Source: Saprospiraceae bacterium
Lineage (GTDB): Bacteria; Bacteroidota; Bacteroidia; Chitinophagales; Saprospiraceae
Assembly (NCBI GenBank): GCA_020630355.1
Contig: JAHDBO010000018.1
Span: 1-15,156, forward strand
Direction: 5' to 3'
Length of the DNA: 15,156 nt
Shown here in pieces: positions 1 through 7,685 of this stretch. Below the pieces are notes generated by a model. That model worked only from the letters and a program-made list of their open reading frames with translations, ran no database searches and was not told the DNA's origin. The first letter of the stretch is position 1. Each line of letters begins with the position of its first letter. Made by a program: the position numbers and the translations under genes.

Positions 1-1930
1 AGGATTTGTACAATGCCAACTGGTGTTTGAACACCCATTTGTAAGGATAATAAAAGAGGTCGTCTAAGCTGCTGTACGATTCTTTTTCCCGTTGGGCGAG
101 CACTCCTTTTGTAGGAATGGTAATGAATGGTGCTTGCTGTTCGCTAGATAATATATCGAGTGCTTCTTTTTTGGGCACGGTGAAAAATTGACCGAGCCAG
201 TCCATATTTTGATTGCTATCAATATCGACAGTGACCGCATCTAGATTCTTGAATTGGGCTTTCAGGTTGCCCATCAAAGGGTGGGGGAGCACTTGTTCTC
301 CATTGACAAACGATGCATAAGTGAGAAGGAGCTGTTGTTGTGTCTGGAATATGGGCTGGTTTCTTTGCCAAGTCAGGAGTTGGTTTTTATCTTTTGGTAA
401 GAAGAGAAAAACATCGTTTTGATGGAGATATTCAAGCTCGTTTTTATACCATTTAGAGAAGAAATAATCAGGTTCTTTTTCAGAAAAATTCCACCAAAGC
501 AATTGCGAGGGCTGGTTTAGTACTGCTGTGTTGAGGTGGGTGTAGGGCAGATGTCCAAGTTCTTCTTCCTTGAACTGAACGGGAGCAGGTTCGTAGATAG
601 CCCGCACGATGCGCTCTAGTTCCAAATAACTCAAATCATTTTCAGGGATGGCTGCCAGTAGTTCCAACATTCGTTTGGCTTGCTCACTCAAAACAAGGAT
701 AGAAGTGGTCTTGCTATTGGAATCTTCAAAAGCCTTGATTGACCAATTGCGCACCTGCTCGAAAATCTGAACGACGTCTTCTTTCGGTACTTTGGTATTG
801 ATATTATACCGCTTTCGCTTGAACCAAAAATCGTAGTCAAAGCTGATTTTTCCGAGGTCGATGCTTTTATCGCTTTTTGCTTTCTCCCTCATTTCTTCAA
901 AGAAAATCGCAATGGTTCTAGACCAACTATCGCCTCCAATTCCTGGGATGCGTGCGAGTTCTTTGGCGATGACTGCCGCTAGTTTGTCGTCAATGGGTTT
1001 GACCGCTAGAGAAACAAACTCCATGATTTTCATCGGGTCGATAGGATTCCAAAGAAAGGCGGTCACCAATTTCAAAATCTGAAGGGTAGGCCGCCCTAGA
1101 GAAGCGGAGAGTATCCCTAGGCTGGGTAATCCTTCTTGGATGAGCGCATTATCAAGTGCCCTATTCTTATCAGGGATAATACAGCTTGGCGCAAAATCAG
1201 GGTTTAAATCCTTCAACTGTGCGATGAATCGAGCCAAATCCGTTTCTCGTTTGGCTTGAAACAAGATTAGAGAGCCATCTTTTGCGAGTGTATCCGCTGC
1301 TAGATTTGTACTCGATAGGAGGCTGTTTTTGAAAAGTTGTAAATCGTTATTAGTTACAGGTTTCTTGGCTAAAGTATCCGAGAATTGTTGGATTAGGACA
1401 CCTCTTCCTCGTAGTTCTTCAAACCATTTTTGAACAAAAGAAGGCAATAATTCTAAAGGTTCAATGTGGACAAGCGTTTCAAAAGTTAAATCACATTGCT
1501 GAAATAAATGCGTACTGCTTGTCCATCTGTCAGCAAACCCAGGGTCAAGTTTGCCATCTATTAATGCCTCTAATTGGCAAAAAGATTGGATACGATTGGG
1601 GCAGTTTTGTTTTAGTTCAAAATCAAATCCATGGATTTTTAGTTCGTCCCTTGATGCGAGCAGGGTTTTGGCAGTGGCGAGCTGGTCGGCCAGAAAGGAA
1701 GCCTTAAAAAAGGGCGTGGAATCTGCTTCTGTTGCTAGGAACTTGGAAAGAACTTGACGATATTGTTCGGCTCTTAAATAGTCATTATCTGGGAGGTGCT
1801 GTACATTGCCCGTGCTTGATTCTAGAAAGCTCAATAGCTTTTTAAGACCAAAATAATGAATGCCGTTTTGACTTGTTTGGTAGGTTTTTATTATTCTATC
1901 GTCTAGTTCTAAACCGAAAAAAATTGTCAT
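1..1930 (-). CDS. AddB-like PD-(D/E)XK nuclease family protein, 3' end outside window
   Basis: Reading leftwards from ATG at 1930 the frame stays open to the window edge, giving 643 residues of an incomplete protein. The start MTIFFGLELDD and the segment LPSLGILSASLGRPTLQILK (about residues 290-310), followed by AFLWNPIDPMKIMEF, resemble the Bacteroidota AddB-like family that works with a UvrD/AddA-type helicase in double-strand-break end resection. The last visible segment, SSLDDLFYYPYKWVFKH, is the type of sequence that leads into the C-terminal RecB-like PD-(D/E)XK nuclease domain, so the catalytic residues lie beyond the edge. No Walker A P-loop is visible in the N-terminal part, which fits a non-motor inactivated-helicase subunit. 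An AAAGGA stretch just upstream (1935-1940) may serve as ribosome binding site. The partner helicase is not in the window; I would expect it just past the left edge. Family assignment is from sequence memory; AddB proper versus a diverged relative cannot be separated here. Confidence 0.8.
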   Translation of the reverse strand, partial: MTIFFGLELDDRIIKTYQTSQNGIHYFGLKKLLSFLESSTGNVQHLPDNDYLRAEQYRQVLSKFLATEADSTPFFKASFLADQLATAKTLLASRDELKIHGFDFELKQNCPNRIQSFCQLEALIDGKLDPGFADRWTSSTHLFQQCDLTFETLVHIEPLELLPSFVQKWFEELRGRGVLIQQFSDTLAKKPVTNNDLQLFKNSLLSSTNLAADTLAKDGSLILFQAKRETDLARFIAQLKDLNPDFAPSCIIPDKNRALDNALIQEGLPSLGILSASLGRPTLQILKLVTAFLWNPIDPMKIMEFVSLAVKPIDDKLAAVIAKELARIPGIGGDSWSRTIAIFFEEMREKAKSDKSIDLGKISFDYDFWFKRKRYNINTKVPKEDVVQIFEQVRNWSIKAFEDSNSKTTSILVLSEQAKRMLELLAAIPENDLSYLELERIVRAIYEPAPVQFKEEELGHLPYTHLNTAVLNQPSQLLWWNFSEKEPDYFFSKWYKNELEYLHQNDVFLFLPKDKNQLLTWQRNQPIFQTQQQLLLTYASFVNGEQVLPHPLMGNLKAQFKNLDAVTVDIDSNQNMDWLGQFFTVPKKEALDILSSEQQAPFITIPTKGVLAQREKESYSSLDDLFYYPYKWVFKHQLALYKS

Positions 1931-2091
1931 TGATTCCTTTGTATTGTGATAAAAACAAAATAACTAAATTATCGCCTAATTCTATATTGTCTGGTGTATT
2001 TTTGATGTTTTTCAATGAAAAATAATCTAATTTAGTCTTTGTTGAATTGTCACAAAAAAATAAGTGATATTAGAGCTTAGGTGGAATGGGG

Positions 2092-2123
2092 TTTGTCCAA
2101 ACAGAATTAATTAATTATATTTG
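2092..2123 (+). promoter_or_regulatory. Bacteroidota sigma-ABfr-type promoter, no ORF downstream
   Basis: TTTG at 2092-2095 and TATATTTG at 2116-2123 are separated by exactly 20 bases. This matches the Bacteroidota housekeeping consensus TTTG (-33) / TAnnTTTG (-7) with no mismatch, and has the same spacing as the promoter of the aspartate kinase gene in this window. Transcription would begin near 2127. The next genes rightward are on the minus strand, so the promoter does not serve a visible protein gene. Confidence 0.6.
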
Positions 2124-2126
2124 AAA

Positions 2127-2267
2127 AAGTAAGGCGTTAAGTAATCAGAAGTTCATTTTTAATTTTGAACCGAAAACCGAATGAAGTAAATAGTCAATTT
2201 TTTATGACAACGTCTTCCCTTTGTTCAAATTAAAAAGGGCTTCCCAAGTAATTGGAAAGCCCTTTTT
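2127..2267 (+). ncRNA. Candidate small RNA of about 140 nt
   Basis: The unit runs from the predicted start of the promoter at 2092-2123 to the end of the U-tract of the hairpin at 2232-2267. Besides the terminator, the inside can form a rod: 2156-2170 is complementary to 2223-2236 with a single bulge, GAAG 2183-2186 can pair with CTTC 2214-2217, and GTCA 2193-2196 with TGAC 2205-2208, nested in that order. The outer stem shares its last five A residues with the terminator stem, so the two compete slightly. A local alternative pairs GTTCA 2151-2155 with TGAAC 2166-2170. The only ORF is a 9-codon frame at 2204-2233. I recognise no known RNA family; a 6S-like role cannot be claimed from shape alone. 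Boundaries are inferred, not observed. Confidence 0.4.
2232..2267. terminator. Hairpin terminator, probably bidirectional
   Basis: AAAAAGGGCTT (2232-2242) pairs perfectly with AAGCCCTTTTT (2257-2267). Inside, CCAA (2244-2247) pairs with TTGG (2252-2255) around the plus-strand loop GTAA, a GNRA-type tetraloop. Each strand ends in a T-run. Read on plus it would end the candidate small RNA; read on minus it would end the RNase H-like gene, whose stop lies 130 bases away. Confidence 0.8.
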
Positions 2268-2396
2268 CATTAGACATTATTCTAATTTTCGATTTTGGTA
2301 AAAACAGTAGGCTATAAAAGAATGATTTTCAATCTAGTATCTAAAGACTAATTACTAATATCTGATTTTAGGATAAAATCTATTGGGTTTAATTGC

Positions 2397-2867
2397 TTAG
2401 ACCATTTTATCTGCGCAGCTAGAACTTGCAAAAGCATCTGGTTTGGCTTTGAACACAAATCCCATGCTCAAGATATACCCCATCGCTTCTCGCAGTGCGA
2501 CATTCGACTGGAAGTGTGGGTCGGTATTGATGTCGGCATGTACTTCTAGGGCGACCTTGTATTTGTCCAGTAAGTCGCAAAGTGCATAAGCCACCTCGAC
2601 TGATTTGGCAACTTCTAGAATCATCCGCTCACGGATACCCATTTTTTGATTCGTACTACTGTTGCTGATGTACATGAAGCCACCTTTTTTTTCCCTAAGG
2701 AATACAATCACAGTCGCAAATTCAACTGTGCCACCTTTGACCTGTGAGTCGGTACCAATGCAGACTTTGAGTTGATGTCCGTCATTAGTTTCCTTAATGA
2801 TGGTTTGTTCTACTTTTTCTTTGATGGGCAGTTCGATTTTCTGACCATTTAGCCTACGCCATTTCAT
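2397..2867 (-). CDS. YkuK-type RNase H-like protein (DUF458 family)
   Basis: The 156-residue protein matches in pattern the DUF458/YkuK family, which adopts an RNase H-like fold and whose biological role is not settled. Visible conserved points are IGTDSQ with Asp40, a central acidic helix around Glu85, HADIN with Asp112, and a C-terminal KPDAFASSSCADKMV with Asp144 and Asp153. These acidic residues are in the order expected for a metal-binding RNase H-like centre; that they are catalytic here is inference. The length is normal for the family and there is no signal peptide, so it should be cytoplasmic. No Shine-Dalgarno sequence precedes the ATG. It lies 126 bases downstream of the TPR-CHAT gene on the same strand and may be partly co-transcribed with it, although a weak terminator-like palindrome sits between them. 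Confidence 0.75.
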   Translation of the reverse strand: MKWRRLNGQKIELPIKEKVEQTIIKETNDGHQLKVCIGTDSQVKGGTVEFATVIVFLREKKGGFMYISNSSTNQKMGIRERMILEVAKSVEVAYALCDLLDKYKVALEVHADINTDPHFQSNVALREAMGYILSMGFVFKAKPDAFASSSCADKMV

Positions 2868-2890
2868 GATTGGGTGTGTTTTAGTTTCAG

Positions 2891-2909
2891 AAAAAAACTT
2901 CTAGAAGTT
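2891..2909 (-). terminator. 14-bp palindrome plus T-run: weak terminator or operator
   Basis: A perfect palindrome AACTTCTAGAAGTT occupies 2896-2909. On the minus strand it is followed directly by seven T (seven A at 2891-2897 on plus, two of which belong to the palindrome). This is the layout of an intrinsic terminator for the TPR-CHAT gene, but the stem is short and AT-rich. Lying 29 bases in front of the RNase H-like start, it could instead be an operator. Confidence 0.3.
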
Positions 2910-2993
2910 CCTTGCACTGCCACGTGACAATGGATTTATAACGTGATGAAGTTAACAAATAGTTCCAATCAATTGAAAATTATTGGGTTAAGC

Positions 2994-5900
2994 CTAGGTG
3001 AATTTTCTATAAAGAAGATAGAAGAGCGGTATCAAAAATAATAGCACTGCCAGAATGAAATGACTTTTTAAATAAAAAGGACTAGTTGCTAGTAAAGCTT
3101 GATTGTTGCCAATAATCTCGAAACCACCCCAATATAGAGGAGCGGCATAGATAGTGTTGGCATTGTTCAAGAAGTCTTGTTTGGCGAGGTTGAGCGCTTG
3201 TGATTTGGAAAGCCCTTCTTTTAGATAGGTATAAAAAGACTGCATAATGGTTTTGCTTGATTCATCGTGAGCTTTCCAGTTGGACATCAAAATGCTAGGG
3301 CATCCAGCGTAAGCAAAGCCCCTCGCCAAACTGATGGCTCCCTCTCCTTTTTGAAGGCGGCCGGCTCCCGTGTTGCAGGCGCTTAGTGCCACCATTTGAG
3401 CTTGTAAGTTAAAACGGTATAAATCCGCTGTATGTATGAAGTTTTCTCTATCCTTTTGGGGAGAGAAAACGAGTTTTGAGTAGAGGGGGTTTTGGTCGTC
3501 TAGTACAGCATGAGAAGCGAGATGAACAATGTTATAAAGCCTGATTTTCGACCAAAAAGAACGACTCGTCGCTTTTTCTCCGATAAGTGCATCTCCTTCC
3601 ATGAGTACGGCTATCGACTCTGCCTCTTCTTTGGCAAAAGGTAAGACTGCATAAGCAGTACTGTCATAATCTGGAGCGATACTAATTAGGTTTTTCTCTG
3701 TGGCGTCTTGGTATAATCTTTCCTCATAGAACAAATCCGAAGAATAGTGCTTTGTGATATTGTGTTTTTTGAGTGCAAAAGGCCAGCTTTTGAGCGCAGC
3801 ATTCGCTTCAACAGTTGAAGATAATAACAAATCAAAAGGAAGAATATTCAGGCTTTCGTCTGGGATGATGATGAGATTCTTTTTTAGAGCTAAATCTCCT
3901 AGTAATACAGCGTGGAGTTGGCGACTGCTCCGGATGAAAGCAGCATTATTTTTTTTATGGATTGCATCCAATATTTTACTAGGAAGTACTGACCAATCTT
4001 TACTGATTTTTCTAGTATGAAAACTACTGTTCTCCGCATTGACAAGGAGAATATACAAGAGGCTATCTTGCATATAATATTGTATCAGACTTTCGTCAGT
4101 TGCTAGAACGGATTGAATTGTCTCAATATCGTGCGCTTCGGTGACGTACTTGAGTTTGTAATAATCAGGGTAACCCTGTTTAATATCGGCTTGAAGGGAC
4201 TCAAGGGCTGTGTTGAAATTGAAAATCTTGGTCTTGGTAGAGGCAACAATACTGTCTTCGGCCCGATTTTCTAATTGGTAATATAGCTCTTTCTTCCAAT
4301 AATCTAATTCTACCTGAAGTTTGTGTTCTTCCCTTGTTAGATTCCTTGGGATTCCACTGAATCTATCATTGCGCAGTCCTCTGATATTTTCCTTCAAGGC
4401 TTGAGATTTGGCTTTTTCTATAATTTTGAAAACTGCATTACGGATTGATTTTTCATTAGTATCCAGTTGCTGATAGCAAGCTAGTATTTTGTTGATAATT
4501 TTTCTTGATTCTTTGGTTTGCATTGATTTAGAACCTTCAGATTCGTACTTACGTCTACGTTCAAAACTGATGCTCAAGGCGGCATTGTATTTATCTATCG
4601 CTTTTTGCAAATCTTTATCCCCAAGAGCATAAAAATCCCCTTCCAATTCAAAACTTTTGATGTACTCATCTTCAAACACTAATTGTGAAAGCTCCGTTTC
4701 TTTGGATGAAACCAGACAAATCGCTTTAGCCTGTTGGAGGTAATCCTTAAAAAGCACTTCATGCTCAATCTTTGCTTCTGCCAGCAGTAAGTAGACATCC
4801 GCAAGCATACTAGCTTGTATTACATCGCCATTTTCGAGTATGATTTTTGATTTTTCCAATAATGGAAGTGCTTCTCTGACTTGATTCCGTTCAATTAGAT
4901 ACCTTGCTTTGTTGAGCATGGCGGAAGCGTAAGAGTGTAGGTGATTCTCTTTGTTCTCTAGTGTAGAGATAGATTTGTTGTGGGCTTCGATTGCAGCTTC
5001 TTCCTCTTCCAACAAGGCATAAGCTGTTGCTGTGTGAGTCAGTACATTGGACTGTTTTAGAGGATAATCTTGCCAATGAATCAAACATTTGTCAAGGTTT
5101 ATAAGTGCTGCTTCGGGGTTTTCTTTGAGTAATTCCACCTCTCCTATATTCAAGTAAACTTCCGCAATATCATTACTCATTTTTGCGCCAAAAACGGAAT
5201 GATGTATATTCAAAGCCTCCTCAAAATAGACTTGAGCTTGCCCAATATCTCCTAAGTTCAGTTTGTTTTTCCCCATCGTGTTGAGTATGTCAATCATCTC
5301 TGGATGGTTCTCCCCATATTGTTTTTTGAGTATGTCTAGTGATTTCTTATTGTAAGCAAAAGCTTTTTCATAATAGCCTTTATGGGCATAAACAAAGGTG
5401 AGATTATAGAGACTTTCAGCAATAGAGGGGTGGTCTTCAGGCAAGGCTTTTTTTCTGATGTCATAAGCTTCCTGATAGAAGTATAAGCTTTTATCAAAGT
5501 CCTCGAGCAACTCATGACAGACCCCAATATTGTTTTTGTACTGGGCAATAAGCAGTCTTTGTTCCTTTCGTAGTTCTTTGTCTTGTTCTTTATTTATTGC
5601 TGTGTACTCGTTTCTATATTGGGTGGCTTTCTCGAAAGCTTCGAGCGCTTTAGAAGGCATGTTGTTGTCGATATAAGCATTCCCTAAGCCATTCTGACAA
5701 TTAGCTTTAATATTTAGATTCCCTACGTATTTTGAGTCGGCATATTCAGCTGCTTTTTTTCTGTATTCCAATGATTTTTGAGCATTTTTTTTATAAGATT
5801 CAAGCATCCCCAGTCTATCGAAATTGTAAGCGTATAGTTCGTGAGTGACTGAATCAGGTTCCGTATTTTTTAGTAGAGTTTCTAGAAGTGTTTTGGAAAA

Positions 5901-6164
5901 ATCCAAACTTTTTTGTGCTTCCTCCAAATCGTATTTCAAAAGCTGAAAAGAAGCAAGTGTTTGATGCAGCTTAATCAATGAAATATTGTTATTCTCCTTC
6001 TCTGAAAGCTTAATCCCATTTTTTGTGAGTAAAATAGCGGAGTCTAACTTTCCTTCTTGATGGAGTTCTAGGATTTGACTGGATAACTGCTTTGATGCTT
6101 GACTTTGCGCAATCAGATAAGGGGGATGTAAAAGGAATAATATGGTAATGATAAAGTAGCGCAT
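2994..6164 (-). CDS. Exported TPR-CHAT (caspase-like) protein
   Basis: The 1056-residue protein starts with a signal peptide (MRYFIITILFLLHPPYLIAQ), so the bulk should lie in the periplasm. Residues about 25-480 are helical TPR repeats of kinesin-light-chain type, clearest at 235-320. A coiled linker follows, then a CHAT domain at about 695-1019. CHAT is a caspase-fold family; the expected catalytic pair is present as His885 in HLASHA and Cys930 in LSACNTG, with the usual GEGAISLARGFAYAG helix after it. A hydrophobic segment near the C-terminus (about 1034-1052) ending in YRKFT would anchor it in the inner membrane with a very short cytoplasmic tail. TPR-CHAT proteins are common in Bacteroidota but substrates are mostly unknown, so protease activity is inferred. 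The gene is divergent from aspartate kinase, and I found no well-matched promoter for it in 6165-6250. Confidence 0.88.
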   Translation of the reverse strand: MRYFIITILFLLHPPYLIAQSQASKQLSSQILELHQEGKLDSAILLTKNGIKLSEKENNNISLIKLHQTLASFQLLKYDLEEAQKSLDFSKTLLETLLKNTEPDSVTHELYAYNFDRLGMLESYKKNAQKSLEYRKKAAEYADSKYVGNLNIKANCQNGLGNAYIDNNMPSKALEAFEKATQYRNEYTAINKEQDKELRKEQRLLIAQYKNNIGVCHELLEDFDKSLYFYQEAYDIRKKALPEDHPSIAESLYNLTFVYAHKGYYEKAFAYNKKSLDILKKQYGENHPEMIDILNTMGKNKLNLGDIGQAQVYFEEALNIHHSVFGAKMSNDIAEVYLNIGEVELLKENPEAALINLDKCLIHWQDYPLKQSNVLTHTATAYALLEEEEAAIEAHNKSISTLENKENHLHSYASAMLNKARYLIERNQVREALPLLEKSKIILENGDVIQASMLADVYLLLAEAKIEHEVLFKDYLQQAKAICLVSSKETELSQLVFEDEYIKSFELEGDFYALGDKDLQKAIDKYNAALSISFERRRKYESEGSKSMQTKESRKIINKILACYQQLDTNEKSIRNAVFKIIEKAKSQALKENIRGLRNDRFSGIPRNLTREEHKLQVELDYWKKELYYQLENRAEDSIVASTKTKIFNFNTALESLQADIKQGYPDYYKLKYVTEAHDIETIQSVLATDESLIQYYMQDSLLYILLVNAENSSFHTRKISKDWSVLPSKILDAIHKKNNAAFIRSSRQLHAVLLGDLALKKNLIIIPDESLNILPFDLLLSSTVEANAALKSWPFALKKHNITKHYSSDLFYEERLYQDATEKNLISIAPDYDSTAYAVLPFAKEEAESIAVLMEGDALIGEKATSRSFWSKIRLYNIVHLASHAVLDDQNPLYSKLVFSPQKDRENFIHTADLYRFNLQAQMVALSACNTGAGRLQKGEGAISLARGFAYAGCPSILMSNWKAHDESSKTIMQSFYTYLKEGLSKSQALNLAKQDFLNNANTIYAAPLYWGGFEIIGNNQALLATSPFYLKSHFILAVLLFLIPLFYLLYRKFT

Positions 6165-6249
6165 GAAAATAAGCTCTTTTTTAGATTTTTGATAAAAACA
6201 ATCAATTCCAATTCAAATTAAATAAAAAATAACGCCTTTCGTAAACTAA

Positions 6250-6281
6250 TTTGAATATCGTGTATTTCCATAATACATTTG
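6250..6281 (+). promoter_or_regulatory. Promoter of the aspartate kinase gene
   Basis: TTTG at 6250-6253, a 20-base spacer and TACATTTG at 6274-6281 match the Bacteroidota consensus TTTG-N19-21-TAnnTTTG without mismatch. Transcription should begin near 6285, leaving a leader of about 26 nt before the ATG at 6311. The -33 element overlaps the upstream in-frame ATG at 6251, so that codon would not be in the message. Confidence 0.7.
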
Positions 6282-6310
6282 TCTTCCTAATTTTTATCAA
6301 AATAGAAAGA

Positions 6311-7603
6311 ATGCGAGTATATAAATTTGGTGGTGCATCGGTAAAAGATGCGGATGCGGTCAAACATGTAGGTGAGATTTTGTCAAAGTTTGGGGGAGAG
6401 GATTTAGTCGTTGTCGTTTCTGCAATGGGGAAAACAACGAATGCTTTAGAAAAAGTGGTAGAAGCTTACTACAATAAAACGGACGACCCTTTCAAGTTGC
6501 TAGAAGTTGTTAAAGTTCAACATTACGAATTAATTGATGAATTATTTGAAGACGGGAATGCGATAAAAGCAAGTGTCAATGATTTATTTGTAGAGGTAGA
6601 GTGGGTGATTGAAGACGAAGTCCATGATAGCTATGATTATGTGTATGACCAGATTGTTTCTACGGGAGAGCTAGTTTCTACTCGGATCATATCGGCTTAT
6701 TTGAACGAGATAGGATATGAAAACGAATGGTTGGATATTCGAGATATTATACAGACGGATAATACTTATCGAGAGGGGAAAGTTGACTGGGAACTGACCC
6801 TCGCTAATGCGCAAAGTAAAATTCCAACTATTTTAAAAAATAAAAAAAGAGCGGTGACACAAGGCTTCCTAGGAGTGACTTCGGAGAATCACACCACAAC
6901 ACTAGGGCGAGAAGGTTCGGATTATACGGCAGCTATCTTATCTTATTGCTTGGATGCAGAGGGGATGAGTATCTGGAAGGATGTGCCTGGTATTTTGACG
7001 GCAGATCCTCGTCGATTCAAGAACGTGACGAAGATAGATAGGCTTTCCTATAAAGAAGCGATAGAGATGACTTACTATGGTGCGAAAGTGATTCATCCTA
7101 AGACGATTAAGCCCATTCAAAACAAAAATATTCCTCTTTTTGTAAAATCCTTTTTAGATCCAGAAGGCGCAGGAACTGTGATCTCGGGAGACTTAGAGCT
7201 CAATTATCCGCCCGTGGTTGTCGTAGAACCAAATCAGGCATTACTGCACATTTCTACAAAGGATTTTTCTTTTGTGGCAGAAGACCATTTGGGTAAACTT
7301 TTCACCTTATTTGCAAAGCATCGTCTGAAAGTGAATATGATGCAGAATAAGGCGATTAGTTTTTCGGTTTGTGTTAAGAATGCACCGTACCGCATCAACA
7401 AGGTGATGGAGGAAATGAAAGACGAATTTCATGTTGTAAAAGATAGTGGGATTGAGCTGATTACGGTAAGACACCATCAGGATGCCCTAGTGGAATCACT
7501 CAAAGAAAATAAAATTGTCTTGATCGAAGATCGAGGGAAATCTACTATTCAAATGGTTTTGAGACCAATCTCAAAGTTGCAACCAATTAATGAGGAAGGA
7601 TAG
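6311..7603 (+). CDS. Monofunctional aspartate kinase
   Basis: Aspartate kinase phosphorylates L-aspartate with ATP, the first step towards lysine, threonine, methionine and diaminopimelate; it acts in the cytoplasm. From ATG 6311 the protein has 430 residues. It opens with VYKFGGASVKD (residues 3-13), the family's N-terminal signature with the substrate-binding Lys5, then VVVSAMGKTTNALE, TTLGREGSDYTA, and WKDVPGILTADPR of the nucleotide site. The C-terminal third is an ACT-type regulatory region (LLHISTKDFSFVAEDHLGKL onward), so feedback inhibition by an end-product amino acid is likely. The frame is open 20 codons further up to an ATG at 6251, but the promoter at 6250-6281 excludes that start, and the 6311 start places the KFGG motif at the usual distance from the N-terminus. 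No homoserine dehydrogenase domain is fused. Which isozyme name applies cannot be told from sequence alone. Confidence 0.95.
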   Translation: MRVYKFGGASVKDADAVKHVGEILSKFGGEDLVVVVSAMGKTTNALEKVVEAYYNKTDDPFKLLEVVKVQHYELIDELFEDGNAIKASVNDLFVEVEWVIEDEVHDSYDYVYDQIVSTGELVSTRIISAYLNEIGYENEWLDIRDIIQTDNTYREGKVDWELTLANAQSKIPTILKNKKRAVTQGFLGVTSENHTTTLGREGSDYTAAILSYCLDAEGMSIWKDVPGILTADPRRFKNVTKIDRLSYKEAIEMTYYGAKVIHPKTIKPIQNKNIPLFVKSFLDPEGAGTVISGDLELNYPPVVVVEPNQALLHISTKDFSFVAEDHLGKLFTLFAKHRLKVNMMQNKAISFSVCVKNAPYRINKVMEEMKDEFHVVKDSGIELITVRHHQDALVESLKENKIVLIEDRGKSTIQMVLRPISKLQPINEEG

Positions 7604-7626
7604 GACTTAAAAACCCTAGGCTGCGG

Positions 7627-7672
7627 TACAAAAAAAACGCCCCTCAATTTTTTGAGGGGCGTTTTTTTTGTA
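7627..7672. terminator. Bidirectional terminator between convergent genes
   Basis: Two perfectly complementary 21-base arms (7627-7647 and 7652-7672) enclose a TTTT loop (7648-7651). The core stem is CGCCCCTCAA/TTGAGGGGCG, flanked by eight A on the left and eight T on the right, so each strand reads as GC-rich hairpin plus T-run. It lies 23 bases after the aspartate kinase stop and 13 bases from the stop of the convergent M36 peptidase gene, and can serve both. Confidence 0.95.
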
Positions 7673-7685
7673 TCAAGTGTACAGC

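Larger units (their letters stand above)
1931..2396. other. Gene-free 466 bp interval with a candidate small-RNA unit
   Basis: Neither strand holds a convincing protein gene here; stop codons are dense and the composition is AT-rich. The right half carries a complete plus-strand promoter and a strong hairpin terminator, listed separately. The left half (1931-2090) shows only A/T tracts. I found no well-matched minus-strand promoter for the nuclease gene starting at 1930: the nearest -7-like sequence (CAAAATAA on plus, 1956-1963) has one mismatch and no -33 partner. Confidence 0.6.

Noticed and set aside
861..1082. Plus-strand 73-codon frame inside the nuclease gene
   Set aside because: The minus-strand frame here is continuous over 643 codons and matches a known family; the plus frame is a shadow.
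1997..2004. TATTTTTG, a further plus-strand -7-like element
   Set aside because: No -33 TTTG lies 19-21 bases upstream; expected by chance in AT-rich DNA.
2204..2233. Nine-codon ORF next to the terminator, like an attenuator leader peptide
   Set aside because: No plus-strand gene follows the terminator, and the codons show no run of one amino acid, so attenuation makes no sense here.
2127..2267. Identification of the candidate RNA as 6S RNA
   Set aside because: The rod-like pairing is suggestive only; it is short, and I recognise no conserved 6S sequence.
2922..2946. Direct repeat ACGTGA at 2922-2927 and 2941-2946 as a regulator site
   Set aside because: Six-base repeats are common by chance and no promoter was found next to it.
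6214..6221. TTAATTTG on the minus strand as promoter of the CHAT gene
   Set aside because: It breaks the conserved TA of the -7 box and lacks a -33 partner at the right spacing.
6251..6310. Upstream extension of the aspartate kinase frame (20 extra codons)
   Set aside because: It overlaps the promoter at 6250-6281 and pushes the KFGG motif away from the N-terminus, unlike the family.
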